From positions 62,001 through 126,000 of the forward strand of contig NZ_JACHBG010000015.1 of NCBI RefSeq assembly GCF_014207095.1: 64,000 bases of DNA, in the 5' to 3' direction. The DNA comes from Martinezella lusitana. Its GTDB lineage: Bacteria > Pseudomonadota > Alphaproteobacteria > Rhizobiales > Rhizobiaceae. The notes under the pieces were generated by a model. The model was not told where the DNA came from, searched no databases, and saw only the letters and a program-made list of their open reading frames with translations. This document shows positions 27,886-36,436 of the stretch, piece after piece. A program made the translations under genes and the position numbers. Every line of letters starts with the position of its first letter. Positions within the stretch are counted from its first letter, which is position 1.

Positions 27886-28866
27886 ATGACGATTGCCGAT
27901 ACGCACCCGAACATGCAGAGCGCGCCTCAGGGCGCCAAGGAGATCGGCGACGCCTGGACCAAGATGGTGGCCCGCCGCCGTCTTTACACCGGAATCGGCC
28001 TTATCATCCTGCTCGTCGCTTTCGTCAGTTCCGTCCGCTTTGCCGACGAAAGCAATGCCGGCCATTTCTTCGAGCGCTTGCCGCATCTCTTCGACTTCGT
28101 AAGCTGGCTCATTCCCAAGGACTGGGCCGACGTCTATCGCGCCCTCTTCGACCTGCCGAGCCCGAATGGCGCCAACGGCGCCGGCGGTGAGGAATTCAAT
28201 TTTCCGCTCGGCCGCGTCTATGTCTGGGGCGATTTCTACATCCCCGAATATTTCGAGCTGATGATCGTCACGATCAACATCGCGCTGGTCTCGACCATTG
28301 TCGGTTTCGTCTTCGCGGTGCCGCTCGCCTTCTTTGCCGCGCGCAACCTGTCGCCGTCGCATCCGATCCGCCTGATCGCCAAGCGCATCATGGAATTGCT
28401 GCGCGCCTTCCCGGAAATCGTCATTGCCGGCCTGTTTTCCGCCATCCTGTCGATCGGCCCGATCGCGGCCATCATCGCCGTCGGCCTTCACACGATCGGC
28501 GCGCTCGGCAAGCTGTTCTACGAAGTCATCGAGAATATCGACATGAAGCCGGATGAGGGCATGCGCGCCGTCGGTGCCAGCTGGACCGAGCGCGTGCGCT
28601 TTGCCGCTCTGCCCCAAGTGCTGCCGAACTTCATGTCCTATGCCTTGCTGCGCCTCGAAATCAACGTTCGCGCCTCCACCATCATCGGCGCCGTCGGCGG
28701 CGGCGGTATCGGCGAAGAGCTGAAGCTTGCGATCTCGCGCGGCTTCGGCGCCAAGACCATGGCGCTGATGCTGCTGCTCTTCGCGACGATCATTGTCGTC
28801 GACCAGTTCTCAGCGTGGCTCCGCCGTCGTCTCGTCGGTGAACACGCCTTCCTTCTGCAGCATTGA
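27886..28866 (+). CDS. phnE: Phosphonate ABC transporter permease PhnE1
   Basis: 326 residues. An inner-membrane permease with a short cytoplasmic N-terminus, one helix at about residues 35-52, a periplasmic loop, and the transport domain. The coupling motif EGMRAVGASWTERVRFAALPQVLP and IIGAVGGGGIGEEL are PhnE signatures. It pairs with the second permease, 8 bases downstream. Confidence 0.94.
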   Translation: MTIADTHPNMQSAPQGAKEIGDAWTKMVARRRLYTGIGLIILLVAFVSSVRFADESNAGHFFERLPHLFDFVSWLIPKDWADVYRALFDLPSPNGANGAGGEEFNFPLGRVYVWGDFYIPEYFELMIVTINIALVSTIVGFVFAVPLAFFAARNLSPSHPIRLIAKRIMELLRAFPEIVIAGLFSAILSIGPIAAIIAVGLHTIGALGKLFYEVIENIDMKPDEGMRAVGASWTERVRFAALPQVLPNFMSYALLRLEINVRASTIIGAVGGGGIGEELKLAISRGFGAKTMALMLLLFATIIVVDQFSAWLRRRLVGEHAFLLQH

Positions 28867-28874
28867 GGTTCCCC

Positions 28875-30221
28875 ATGTCCGTCATCGACGCCAGCCGTAT
28901 GCAGGAAATCGAAGCGCGTTATCCGGAGGTCTTTCATCGGTCCTTCCGCCAGCGTTATGGCGCGCTGATGGTCTTCATCGGCGTCCTCCTCTACAGCATC
29001 TATGCCGTATGGTTCTTCGATCTGCCGAAGGTCCTCTCGGAGGCACGCTGGGAACGCGTCGGCATCTATCTCAGCCAGTGGATCAGCTATGATGTTCAGC
29101 CGGAGTTCCGCATCTCCGGCGACAAGATCAGCATCAAATATCCGCGCTTTTCGGTGCTGGGTGACAACCCCAACCCCAGCTGGGTGACGACCAATCCCGA
29201 CGGCAGCATGGTCGTTTCGGTGAGCGGCACCAGCCGGACGGTGGAGATCACCAAGACGCAAGCGATCCTGACCGCGCATGGTGTAACCATTCCGATCGAC
29301 ATTACGGGCAATGCTCCGAAAATCGTCGGCTCGCAGCCGGTGCCGAGCTGGATGACTGTCTATGACGACAACATCCTCGCCAATATGGGCTTTGCCGGCG
29401 ATGTCAGCATTTCCACCGATCGCGTGAAGATCCGCAAACGCTTCCTCGGCTGGGCCAATTTCGTCTTCGATACGCATTCGCCCTTCTTCGACAAGCCGGC
29501 GAGCGAAGTCGTCAGCCTGATCGTTTCCGGACCGCGTCTCGATCCCGACCAGTCCAATCTCTCGCTGGCCTTCGACAACATCTGGAACAATGGCGCCTGG
29601 CAGCATGGCGACGTCTGGACCAAGCTGTTCCAGACCATCGTCATGGCTTTCCTCGGTACGTTGCTCGGTTCGCTCGCCGCCTTTCCGCTCGCTTTCATGG
29701 CGGCTCGCAACATCACGCCGAACCGGCTGCTCAATCAGGTCCTGAAGCGCTCCTTCGATTTCCTGCGCTCGGTCGACATGCTGATCTGGGCACTGTTCCT
29801 CACCCGCGCCTTCGGCCCAGGCCCGCTCGCCGGCAGCGGCGCAATTTTCCTCACGGAGACGGGTACGCTCGGCAAGCTCTATTCCGAAGGCCTCGAGAAC
29901 ATCGACAACAAGCCGCGCGAAGGGGTGAAGTCCACGGGCTCGCCGCAGATCCTGGTGCAGCGTTACGGCATCGTGCCGCAGATCGTTCCCGTCATCGTCA
30001 GCCAAACGCTCTACCAGTGGGAATCGAATGTGCGGGGCGCAACCATCATCGGCGCCGTCGGCGCCGGCGGTATCGGCCTCAAGCTTTGGGAAGCGATGCG
30101 CACCAATGCCAACTGGGCGAACGTCGCCTACATGGTGCTGCTGATCCTCATCGTCGTCTTCCTATTCGACGCCGCCTCCAACGCCCTGCGGTCGCGCCTG
30201 ATGGGCACGAGGGCCAAGTAA
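28875..30221 (+). CDS. phnE: Phosphonate ABC transporter permease PhnE2 with large periplasmic insert
   Basis: 448 residues from the ATG at 28875 (GAGG 8 bases upstream). After the first membrane helix (about residues 30-48) comes a polar, beta-rich insert of roughly 190 residues, then the standard PhnE domain with EGVKSTGSPQILVQRYGIVPQ and IIGAVGAGGIGLKLWEA. The insert makes it over 100 residues longer than PhnE1. This long form corresponds to PhoT of Sinorhizobium. The insert may contact PhnD; that is inference. Confidence 0.93.
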   Translation: MSVIDASRMQEIEARYPEVFHRSFRQRYGALMVFIGVLLYSIYAVWFFDLPKVLSEARWERVGIYLSQWISYDVQPEFRISGDKISIKYPRFSVLGDNPNPSWVTTNPDGSMVVSVSGTSRTVEITKTQAILTAHGVTIPIDITGNAPKIVGSQPVPSWMTVYDDNILANMGFAGDVSISTDRVKIRKRFLGWANFVFDTHSPFFDKPASEVVSLIVSGPRLDPDQSNLSLAFDNIWNNGAWQHGDVWTKLFQTIVMAFLGTLLGSLAAFPLAFMAARNITPNRLLNQVLKRSFDFLRSVDMLIWALFLTRAFGPGPLAGSGAIFLTETGTLGKLYSEGLENIDNKPREGVKSTGSPQILVQRYGIVPQIVPVIVSQTLYQWESNVRGATIIGAVGAGGIGLKLWEAMRTNANWANVAYMVLLILIVVFLFDAASNALRSRLMGTRAK

Positions 30222-30285
30222 AAAAGAGCGAGAAAATCGCAGCGCATCATCATTTTGTCACGGGAATCCGGTAGCGCAGGCCCGA

Positions 30286-30339
30286 CAAGACCGCATTGAT
30301 CGAATCGGATTTAGCCGGATTCGACCAGCTGCGGTCTTG
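30286..30339. repeat. Nested inverted repeat after phnE2
   Basis: Outer arms CAAGACCGCA (30286-30295) and TGCGGTCTTG (30330-30339) are perfect over 10 bp, and inner arms CGAATC (30301-30306) and GATTCG (30318-30323) are perfect over 6 bp. The RNA would be a long stem with symmetric internal loops. It lies 65 bases after phnE2 and 70 bases before the DUF1045 gene. No U-run follows, so processing or read-through control is more likely than termination. Confidence 0.65.
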
Positions 30340-30409
30340 CTGCTCTTGCGGTTTGTCGCAAATCACCCAACAGTGTCGCGCGCAGCCGATTTTTCCAAGG
30401 AATACAGCC

Positions 30410-31096
30410 TTGCGCTATGCTCTCTATTTCACGCCGCCCAAAGACGATTCGCTGACTGCGCTGGCCGCCCGCTGGCTGGGCCGCGATGCTTTTTCCAATG
30501 AGATCTTTTCCGACAAGGCCATGGGTCCGCTGCCGGAAGGCCATGCCGAGCTGACAGCCGATCCGCGCCGCTACGGCTTCCATGCCACGCTGAAGGCACC
30601 CTTTGAGCTCGCCGCCTCGGTGAACGAGCGCGACCTGCTTGAGGTTGCCGCCGATTTCGCCTCGCGCACCAAGGCCTTCACGATTCCGGAGCTGGTACTC
30701 GGCCAGCTTGGCCCATTCTTCGCGCTCGTGCCCGGCTCGCTGCATCAGCCGCTGCAGGATTTTGCCTTCAGCGTCGTCAAGACCTTCGAGCCGTTCCGCG
30801 CCCCGCTTTCGGACCATGATATCGCCCGGCGCAAGCCGGAGGCGCTGACGGAGCCACAGCGCGCCCATCTGCTGCGCTGGGGCTATCCCTATGTCAGTGA
30901 CGAGTTCCGCTTCCACATGACGCTGACCGGGCCTGTGCCAACGGAGCGTCAGGCCGACATGCACGAAACCCTGCGCGAACGCTTTGCCGACCATTCCGGC
31001 AAAGCTCTCGCCATTTCCAGCCTTGCCATCTTCGTCGAAGAAGAGCGTGGGGCACCCTTTACCGTCCGCTCCTGGCTGCCGCTTGCTGGCAGCTAG
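30410..31096 (+). CDS. DUF1045 phosphonate-cluster protein, 2H phosphoesterase-like
   Basis: 228 residues from a TTG at 30410 with AAGGAAT upstream; this start puts the conserved LRYALYFTPP at the N-terminus. The family (DUF1045, a named phosphonate-metabolism family of unknown function) shows two HxT motifs, His58-x-Thr60 in YGFHATLKAPF and His169-x-Thr171 in FRFHMTLTGP. Such paired motifs define the 2H phosphoesterase fold, which opens cyclic phosphates. It lies directly before phnM and phnN. Because no phnP is in the cluster, a role in opening 5-phosphoribosyl 1,2-cyclic phosphate is a reasonable inference. Its TAG stop is the first part of a RIME-like repeat. Confidence 0.85.
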   Translation: MRYALYFTPPKDDSLTALAARWLGRDAFSNEIFSDKAMGPLPEGHAELTADPRRYGFHATLKAPFELAASVNERDLLEVAADFASRTKAFTIPELVLGQLGPFFALVPGSLHQPLQDFAFSVVKTFEPFRAPLSDHDIARRKPEALTEPQRAHLLRWGYPYVSDEFRFHMTLTGPVPTERQADMHETLRERFADHSGKALAISSLAIFVEEERGAPFTVRSWLPLAGS

Positions 31097-31190
31097 AGCT
31101 ATCCGCTTCAAACACAGTCGCGGGAATGCTCCATCGCTCCGTTTTCAGCAATTCCAGCAAAACCGCTTCGCACTTTTGCTGGAATTGCTC
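31093..31190. repeat. RIME-like repeat, copy 3
   Basis: Begins CTAGAGC at the stop codon of the DUF1045 gene. Half B is a perfect inverted repeat: 31148-31162 and 31174-31188 pair over 15 bp, with an 11-base loop CCGCTTCGCAC. Half A (31096-31131) is more diverged than in copies 1 and 4. It lies inside the phn operon between DUF1045 and phnM. Confidence 0.75.
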
Positions 31191-31209
31191 CAATGATGAA
31201 AGATCCGAC

Positions 31210-32349
31210 ATGACCAAAGAAACCGTCCTTTCCAACGCCCGCATCGTCCTTGAAGACAGGATCGTCGAGGGCTCGGTGCTGATCCGTGACGGTCGTATTG
31301 CCGACATTTCCGAAGGCAAGTCCGTGATCGGCGAGGATTTCGAAGGCGATTACCTGATCCCCGGTCTGGTGGAGCTGCATACCGACCATCTGGAAGCGCA
31401 TTACTCCCCGCGCCCGGGCGTTCGCTGGCACAAGACGTCGGCGATCCAGGCGCACGATGCCCAGATCGTCACGTCCGGCATCACCACCGTGTTCGACTGC
31501 CTGCGCATGGGCTCTGATGAAGACGGCGGCTTCGAGAAGGGCGAGATGCGCGAGATGGCCGATGCCATCCAGGCGGCCCAGCGCGAGGACCGTCTGCGCG
31601 CCGACCACCTGATCCACCTGCGCTGCGAGGTTTCCTCCGACAACGTCCTCGATCACTTCCAGGACTTCGAGAAAGACCCCTATGTCCGCCTGGTGTCGCT
31701 GATGGATCACGCACCGGGCCAGCGCCAGTTCCAGACCATGGACCAGTACATCTTCTACTACCAGAAGAAGCGTGGCCTGAGCGACGAGGCCTTTGCCAAG
31801 TTCGTTGCCAAGCGTCAGGAAGAATCGGCGAAGTACGCGACCCCGCACCGCGACGCGATTTCCAAGGTCTGCTCCGAGCGCGGCATCACCGTCGCCAGCC
31901 ATGACGACGCAACGCTTGCCCATGTCGACGAAGCCATTCACTACGGCGTCCGTCTTGCGGAATTCCCGACCAGCATCGACGCGGCCAAGGCTTCGCATGG
32001 CGCCGGCATGAGCGTTCTGATGGGTGCGCCGAATATCGTGCGCGGCAAGTCGCACTCCGGCAATATCGCAGCGCGCGACCTGGCCGAACTCGGCGTGCTG
32101 GACGTGCTCTCTTCCGACTACGTACCGCTCAGCCTGCTGCATGCTCCCTTCATCCTTGCGGATGAAGTCGAGAGCATTTCGCTGCCGCAGGCGATCGCCA
32201 TGGTCACCGCAACGCCGGCAAAAACCGTCAGCCTTGACGATCGCGGCCGCATCGCAGAGGGCCTGCGCGCCGACCTGGTTCGCGTTCGCCGCGATCATGG
32301 CGTGCCGGTCACCCGTTCCGTCTGGCGCGAAGGACGGCGGGTCGCATGA
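31210..32349 (+). CDS. phnM: Ribose 1-methylphosphonate 5-triphosphate diphosphatase PhnM
   Basis: 379 residues from the ATG at 31210. An amidohydrolase-superfamily metal enzyme that removes diphosphate from ribose 1-phosphonate 5-triphosphate, giving the substrate of PhnJ. The metal-binding opening is altered from HxH to GLVELHTDHLEAHYSPRPGV, as in other PhnM proteins; VASHDDATLAHVDEA and SSDYVPLSLLHAP complete the set. phnN overlaps its end by 4 bases. Confidence 0.96.
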   Translation: MTKETVLSNARIVLEDRIVEGSVLIRDGRIADISEGKSVIGEDFEGDYLIPGLVELHTDHLEAHYSPRPGVRWHKTSAIQAHDAQIVTSGITTVFDCLRMGSDEDGGFEKGEMREMADAIQAAQREDRLRADHLIHLRCEVSSDNVLDHFQDFEKDPYVRLVSLMDHAPGQRQFQTMDQYIFYYQKKRGLSDEAFAKFVAKRQEESAKYATPHRDAISKVCSERGITVASHDDATLAHVDEAIHYGVRLAEFPTSIDAAKASHGAGMSVLMGAPNIVRGKSHSGNIAARDLAELGVLDVLSSDYVPLSLLHAPFILADEVESISLPQAIAMVTATPAKTVSLDDRGRIAEGLRADLVRVRRDHGVPVTRSVWREGRRVA

Positions 32350-32951
32350 GCACGGACGCCAATCTCGAGCCGGCTAACGACAGCCTTTCGAGTGCGACTG
32401 CCGGCGTTCTCGCCGTCGTCGTCGGCCCGAGCGGCGCCGGCAAAGATACGCTGATGAACCTCGCCGCTCGGCATTTTGCCGGCCGGCCCGACGTTCACTT
32501 CGTCCGCCGTGTTATCACACGTGCGGTCGATGCCGGCAACGAAGACCATAGAAGCGTTTCCGATGTGGATTTCGATGCGATGAAGCAGGCCGGCACATTC
32601 GCCGTCTCCTGGGAAGCGCATGGCCTGAAATACGGCATCCCGGCCGAAGTCGCCGACGAACTTGCACGCGGCAATCTCGTCATTGCCAACGGCTCGCGCT
32701 CGGCGCTGCCCCATTTCCAGACCGCCTTTCCGCGACTAAAGGTCATCAACATCACCGCGCGGCGGGAAGTGCTGGCCGAACGGCTGATGGCACGTGGCCG
32801 CGAAAGCCGTGAGGATGTGCTGAAACGCCTGGAGCGCAGCACGCTTGCCGTTCAGGACGGCTACGATGTCACCGATATCGACAATAGCGGCACGCTCGAA
32901 GAAGCCGAAACCGCCATCATTTCCGCGCTGGAAGCACTGATCCGGAAATAA
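32346..32951 (+). CDS. phnN: Ribose 1,5-bisphosphate phosphokinase PhnN
   Basis: 201 residues. It phosphorylates ribose 1,5-bisphosphate with ATP to PRPP, the last step of the C-P lyase route. A guanylate-kinase-like fold: P-loop VVVGPSGAGKDTLMN, then RRVITRAVDAGNEDH and SWEAHGLKYGIP. Four-base overlap with phnM. PRPP made here can enter the pncB reaction, though the genes are 28 kb apart and no link is implied. Confidence 0.95.
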   Translation: MSTDANLEPANDSLSSATAGVLAVVVGPSGAGKDTLMNLAARHFAGRPDVHFVRRVITRAVDAGNEDHRSVSDVDFDAMKQAGTFAVSWEAHGLKYGIPAEVADELARGNLVIANGSRSALPHFQTAFPRLKVINITARREVLAERLMARGRESREDVLKRLERSTLAVQDGYDVTDIDNSGTLEEAETAIISALEALIRK

Positions 32952-32969
32952 GAGCGCTGAAGCCGCCCA

Positions 32970-33004
32970 ATCTCGCCCTCCTGAGCTTGTCGAAGGGGCG
33001 AGAT
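32970..33004. terminator. Bidirectional hairpin between phnN and polA
   Basis: ATCTCGCCC at 32970-32978 pairs perfectly with GGGCGAGAT at 32996-33004. The loop contains CCTGAGCTTGTCGAAGG, itself a small stem seen in many proteobacterial intergenic hairpins. It sits in the convergent gap and could serve both genes. Confidence 0.6.
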
Positions 33005-33012
33005 AGCCAGCC

Positions 33013-36000
33013 TCAGTGCGCCTCATCCCAATTATTGGCGGCACGCGCATCGACCTTCAAAGGCACGGCCATGTCCACGGCCGGCAGGGCGGCGTTTTCC
33101 ATGACCGAGACGATGACCGGCGTCGTGCGCTCGACATCGGCATCCTCGACTTCGAAAATCAGTTCGTCATGCACCTGCAAGAGCATGCGCACGCGATCGC
33201 CAAGCCCGGCGGAAGCCAGCGCCGGCTCCATCTTGATCATGGCGCGACGGATGACATCCGCGGCCGAGCCCTGGATCGGCGCGTTGATCGAGGCGCGCTC
33301 ATTGAAGGCACGGACGGACGGGTTGGAGGAGCGGATTTCCGGGAAATGGATGCGGCGACCGAAGATCGTCTCGACATAGCCCTTGTCGCGCGCTGTCTGC
33401 TTGGTGCTGTCCATATAATCGCGAATGCCGGGGAAGCGCTCGAAATACTTCTTGATGTAATCGCTTGCTTCCGAGCGCTCGATGGAGAGCTGGTTGGCGA
33501 GGCCGAAGGCCGAAATACCGTAGATGATGCCGAAGTTGATCGCCTTGGCACGACGGCGCACCTCGCTCGGCATGCCCTCCACCGGCACGCCGAACATCTC
33601 GGAGGCCGTCATCGCGTGAATATCGATGCCGTCTTCGAAGGCTTGCTTCAGCTGCGGAATATTGGCGACGTGCGCCAGAACGCGCAGTTCGATCTGGCTG
33701 TAGTCGGCGGAGACGAGCTTGTGGCCCGGCGTCGAGATGAAGGCGGTGCGGATCTTGCGGCCTTCCGCCGTGCGCACCGGAATATTCTGCAGGTTCGGTT
33801 CCGACGAGGAAAGGCGCCCGGTCGTGGTCGATGCCAGTGAGTAGGAAGTGTGAACGCGCTTCGTCTGCGGATGGACGTATCCCGGCAAGGCGTCGGTATA
33901 GGTCGATTTCAGCTTGGTGAGCTGGCGCCAGTCGACGATCTTGCGCGGCAGATCGAAGCCGGCAGCGGCCAGATCTTCCAACACCTGCGCCGAGGTCGAC
34001 CATTGGCCCGTCTTGGTTTTGCTGCCGCCGGCCAGCCCCATCTTGCCGAAGAGGATATCGCCGAGCTGCTTCGGAGAACCGATGTTGAAACGCTCTCCGG
34101 CGAGCGTGTAGATCTCGTCTTCCAGCCGCGCCGCGCCTTGCGCCAGTTCGCCGGAAAGGCGTGACAGGATCTGCCGGTCGATGGTGATGCCGCGCTCCTC
34201 CATATGGGCAAGCACCGGCACGAGCGGCCGCTCCAGACGCTCGTAGACGGCGGAGAGCTTCTCTGCCGCAAGCCGCGGCTTCAGCACCAGCCAGAGGCGT
34301 AGCGTCACATCAGCATCCTCGGCCGCATAGGCCGTGGCGCGGTCGATATCGACGAGATCGAAGGTGACGTTGGATTTGCCGCTGCCGGCCACGTCCTTGT
34401 AGGCGATCGGCTTGTGGCCGAGCCACCGCTCGGAGAGGCTGTCCATGCCGTGAGTGGCGTTGGAGCCGCCATCGAGTACATAGGACAGCAGCATCGTATC
34501 ATCGAAAGACTTCGTCTCGATGCCGTAGCGCTTCATCAGCAGGTAGTCGTATTTCAGGTTTTGCGCGATCTTGAGGATGGATGTATCCTCAAGCAGCACC
34601 TTCAATCTCGCCAGGGCATCCCGAAGCGGAATCTGATTTTCCGCCATGCCGCCGCCGAGCAGGTCGCCGACGCCGGTCTTGTGTGCAAGCGGGACGTAGG
34701 CGGCGCGGATGGAGCTGCCCGTGGGATCATTGCGGTTATCGGCGATCGCCAGCGAGAAGCCGACGATTTCGGCCTGCATGACATCGAGCGACGTCGTCTC
34801 GGTATCGAAGGCGACGATGCCGGTTTCGCGCGCATCGGCGATCCATTGATCGAGCGTGGCGACATCGCGGATGGTCACATATTTCGAATGATCGATCGGT
34901 GCGGTGGCAAAGCTTGCAGCACGCGCATTAGCGAGGTCGGCCGGCTCGCTCAGTCCCTCGACGGCCAGGCGCGGCTTTGCCGCCGGCACTGGCACAGAGG
35001 CTCCTTCGGCAGACACTTCGCTGCCGGCGACGAGTTCGACATTTTCACCGACATCGAGATCCGGGCCATGCGCGCCGTCAGCCAGCTCGACCTTGACGAC
35101 GGATGGCTCGATCGCCGCAGGATCGCAATCGCAGGCATCGGCGACGCGGCGCGTGAGCGAGGTGAATTCCATCGCCTTCAGGAAACCGATCAGCTTCGGG
35201 CCGTTCTGCGGCTCCAGCACCAACGCGTCGAGCGGCAGTTCTAACGGCACGTCAGTCCGCAGTGACACCAGCTGGCGGGAGATACGGGCAAGTTCGGCAT
35301 TGGCAATGATGTTTTCACGACGCTTCTGCTGCTTGATTTCGCCCGCGCGGGCCAGCAGCGTGTCGAGATCGCCGAATTCCTCAAGCAGCTGCGCCGCCGT
35401 CTTAGGCCCGATGCCCGGAATGCCGGGGACGTTGTCGACCGAATCGCCCGTCATAGCCTGCAGGTCGATCATCTTCTCCGGCGGCACGCCCCATTTCTCG
35501 ATGACGTCGGGAATGCCGATCTGCTTGTCCTTCATGCTGTCATACATATGGACCATCGGGGTGACGAGCTGCATCAGATCCTTGTCGGACGAGATGATCG
35601 TCACATCGGAACCGGCGGCCTCGGCCTGGCGGGCATAGGTGGCAATGATGTCATCGGCCTCGAAGCCGTCAGTCTCGATGCAGGGCAGATTGAAGGCGCG
35701 CGTCGCCTCGCGGATGAGGCCGAATTGCGGGATCAGCTCCTCGGGCGGTGCGGAGCGGTTTGCCTTGTATTCCGGGAAGATCTCCTTGCGGAAAGTCTTC
35801 GACGAATAGTCGAAAATCACGGCGAAATGGGTGGGCGTTACCCCGACCGAAGTGTCGCGCGCCGAGGTCAGCAGCTTCCACAGCATGTTGCAGAAGCCGG
35901 AGACGGCGCCTACAGGCAATCCATCCGACTTGCGCGTCAGCGGCGGCAGGGCGTGAAAGGCCCGGAAAATGAAACCGGAGCCGTCGACGAGGAAGAGATG

Positions 36001-36015
36001 ATCACCTTTTTTCAT
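33013..36015 (-). CDS. polA: DNA polymerase I
   Basis: 1000 residues from the ATG at 36015 (MKKGDHLFLVDGSG). All three domains are present: N-terminal 5' nuclease with ETDGFEADDIIATYA and PGIPGIGPKTAAQLL; 3'-5' exonuclease whose first motif VAFDTETTSLD keeps the Asp-x-Glu metal ligands, so proofreading is likely; and the polymerase with motif A DYSQIELRVLAH, motif B RRRAKAINFGIIYGIS and motif C QVHDELIFEV. About 70 residues longer than E. coli Pol I, mostly through a linker near residues 320-370. It acts in Okazaki fragment processing and repair. The start has no strong ribosome site. Confidence 0.97.
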   Translation of the reverse strand: MKKGDHLFLVDGSGFIFRAFHALPPLTRKSDGLPVGAVSGFCNMLWKLLTSARDTSVGVTPTHFAVIFDYSSKTFRKEIFPEYKANRSAPPEELIPQFGLIREATRAFNLPCIETDGFEADDIIATYARQAEAAGSDVTIISSDKDLMQLVTPMVHMYDSMKDKQIGIPDVIEKWGVPPEKMIDLQAMTGDSVDNVPGIPGIGPKTAAQLLEEFGDLDTLLARAGEIKQQKRRENIIANAELARISRQLVSLRTDVPLELPLDALVLEPQNGPKLIGFLKAMEFTSLTRRVADACDCDPAAIEPSVVKVELADGAHGPDLDVGENVELVAGSEVSAEGASVPVPAAKPRLAVEGLSEPADLANARAASFATAPIDHSKYVTIRDVATLDQWIADARETGIVAFDTETTSLDVMQAEIVGFSLAIADNRNDPTGSSIRAAYVPLAHKTGVGDLLGGGMAENQIPLRDALARLKVLLEDTSILKIAQNLKYDYLLMKRYGIETKSFDDTMLLSYVLDGGSNATHGMDSLSERWLGHKPIAYKDVAGSGKSNVTFDLVDIDRATAYAAEDADVTLRLWLVLKPRLAAEKLSAVYERLERPLVPVLAHMEERGITIDRQILSRLSGELAQGAARLEDEIYTLAGERFNIGSPKQLGDILFGKMGLAGGSKTKTGQWSTSAQVLEDLAAAGFDLPRKIVDWRQLTKLKSTYTDALPGYVHPQTKRVHTSYSLASTTTGRLSSSEPNLQNIPVRTAEGRKIRTAFISTPGHKLVSADYSQIELRVLAHVANIPQLKQAFEDGIDIHAMTASEMFGVPVEGMPSEVRRRAKAINFGIIYGISAFGLANQLSIERSEASDYIKKYFERFPGIRDYMDSTKQTARDKGYVETIFGRRIHFPEIRSSNPSVRAFNERASINAPIQGSAADVIRRAMIKMEPALASAGLGDRVRMLLQVHDELIFEVEDADVERTTPVIVSVMENAALPAVDMAVPLKVDARAANNWDEAH

Positions 36016-36174
36016 GGTGACATGGATAGCGTGGCGCACCTCCAACGTCCATATAAAGTTCTGGTTTTGCAGGCTGACGAGCGCGCCGGATCTCTCACCG
36101 AAACGTTACTAATTTTTAATCAATCTAATCTGCGCATTCCCTTGAAAAACCATATTTGGAATCACAAATGTTAC
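36016..36174. other. polA / small RNA divergent promoter region
   Basis: This 159-base AT-richer stretch carries the polA promoter on the minus strand and, at its right end, the likely promoter of the plus-strand small RNA. CTTGAA at 36141-36146 resembles a rhizobial -35; the matching -10 is weak. No coding sequence is visible. Confidence 0.5.
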
Positions 36175-36317
36175 TCACCGGCGATTGATACGCCGAGGGT
36201 CTGACAACCGGCCTGTCCCCCGCCACGTCAGACTCGGACAAAGGCCTATCCCCTCTCCGGGCCTTTGTCCCCCTTTTTCGAGCCGCCATGGCGCCCTCCA
36301 GGCCATGGCGGCTTTTT
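36175..36317 (+). ncRNA. Structured small RNA between polA and marR (alpha-r7/Smr7C-like)
   Basis: The plus strand carries four consecutive hairpins without an open frame: CGGCG/CGCCG (36179-36195), GTCTGAC/GTCAGAC (36199-36233), an 11-bp perfect stem GGACAAAGGCC/GGCCTTTGTCC (36236-36270) followed by CCCTTTTT, and a 12-bp terminator stem (36281-36313) with T5. A strong plus-strand terminator with no upstream gene indicates an independent short transcript of about 140 bases. From memory, the rhizobial alpha-r7 family (Smr7C of S. meliloti) is about 150 nt and next to polA, which fits. The 5' end is an estimate. Confidence 0.75.
36281..36317 (+). terminator. Rho-independent terminator of the small RNA
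   Basis: AGCCGCCATGGC at 36281-36292 and GCCATGGCGGCT at 36302-36313 pair perfectly over 12 bp around a 9-base loop, followed by TTTTT (36313-36317). The U-run is only on the plus strand, so it ends a rightward transcript. Confidence 0.85.
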
Positions 36318-36436
36318 CATGAGAAAAATACAACCTTAGAGATTGTAAATCACTCATGAAGTTGAGGATTCCCAACGGATCCCTACCCAATATTTGCTGA
36401 TTGTCTTGTTTCGGAATCCTCGGCATACTTGCAATC

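Noticed and set aside
32981..32997. CCTGAGCTTGTCGAAGG as a mobile repeat
   Set aside because: It is a very common short hairpin in proteobacterial gaps and occurs once here inside a terminator. There is no evidence of mobility.
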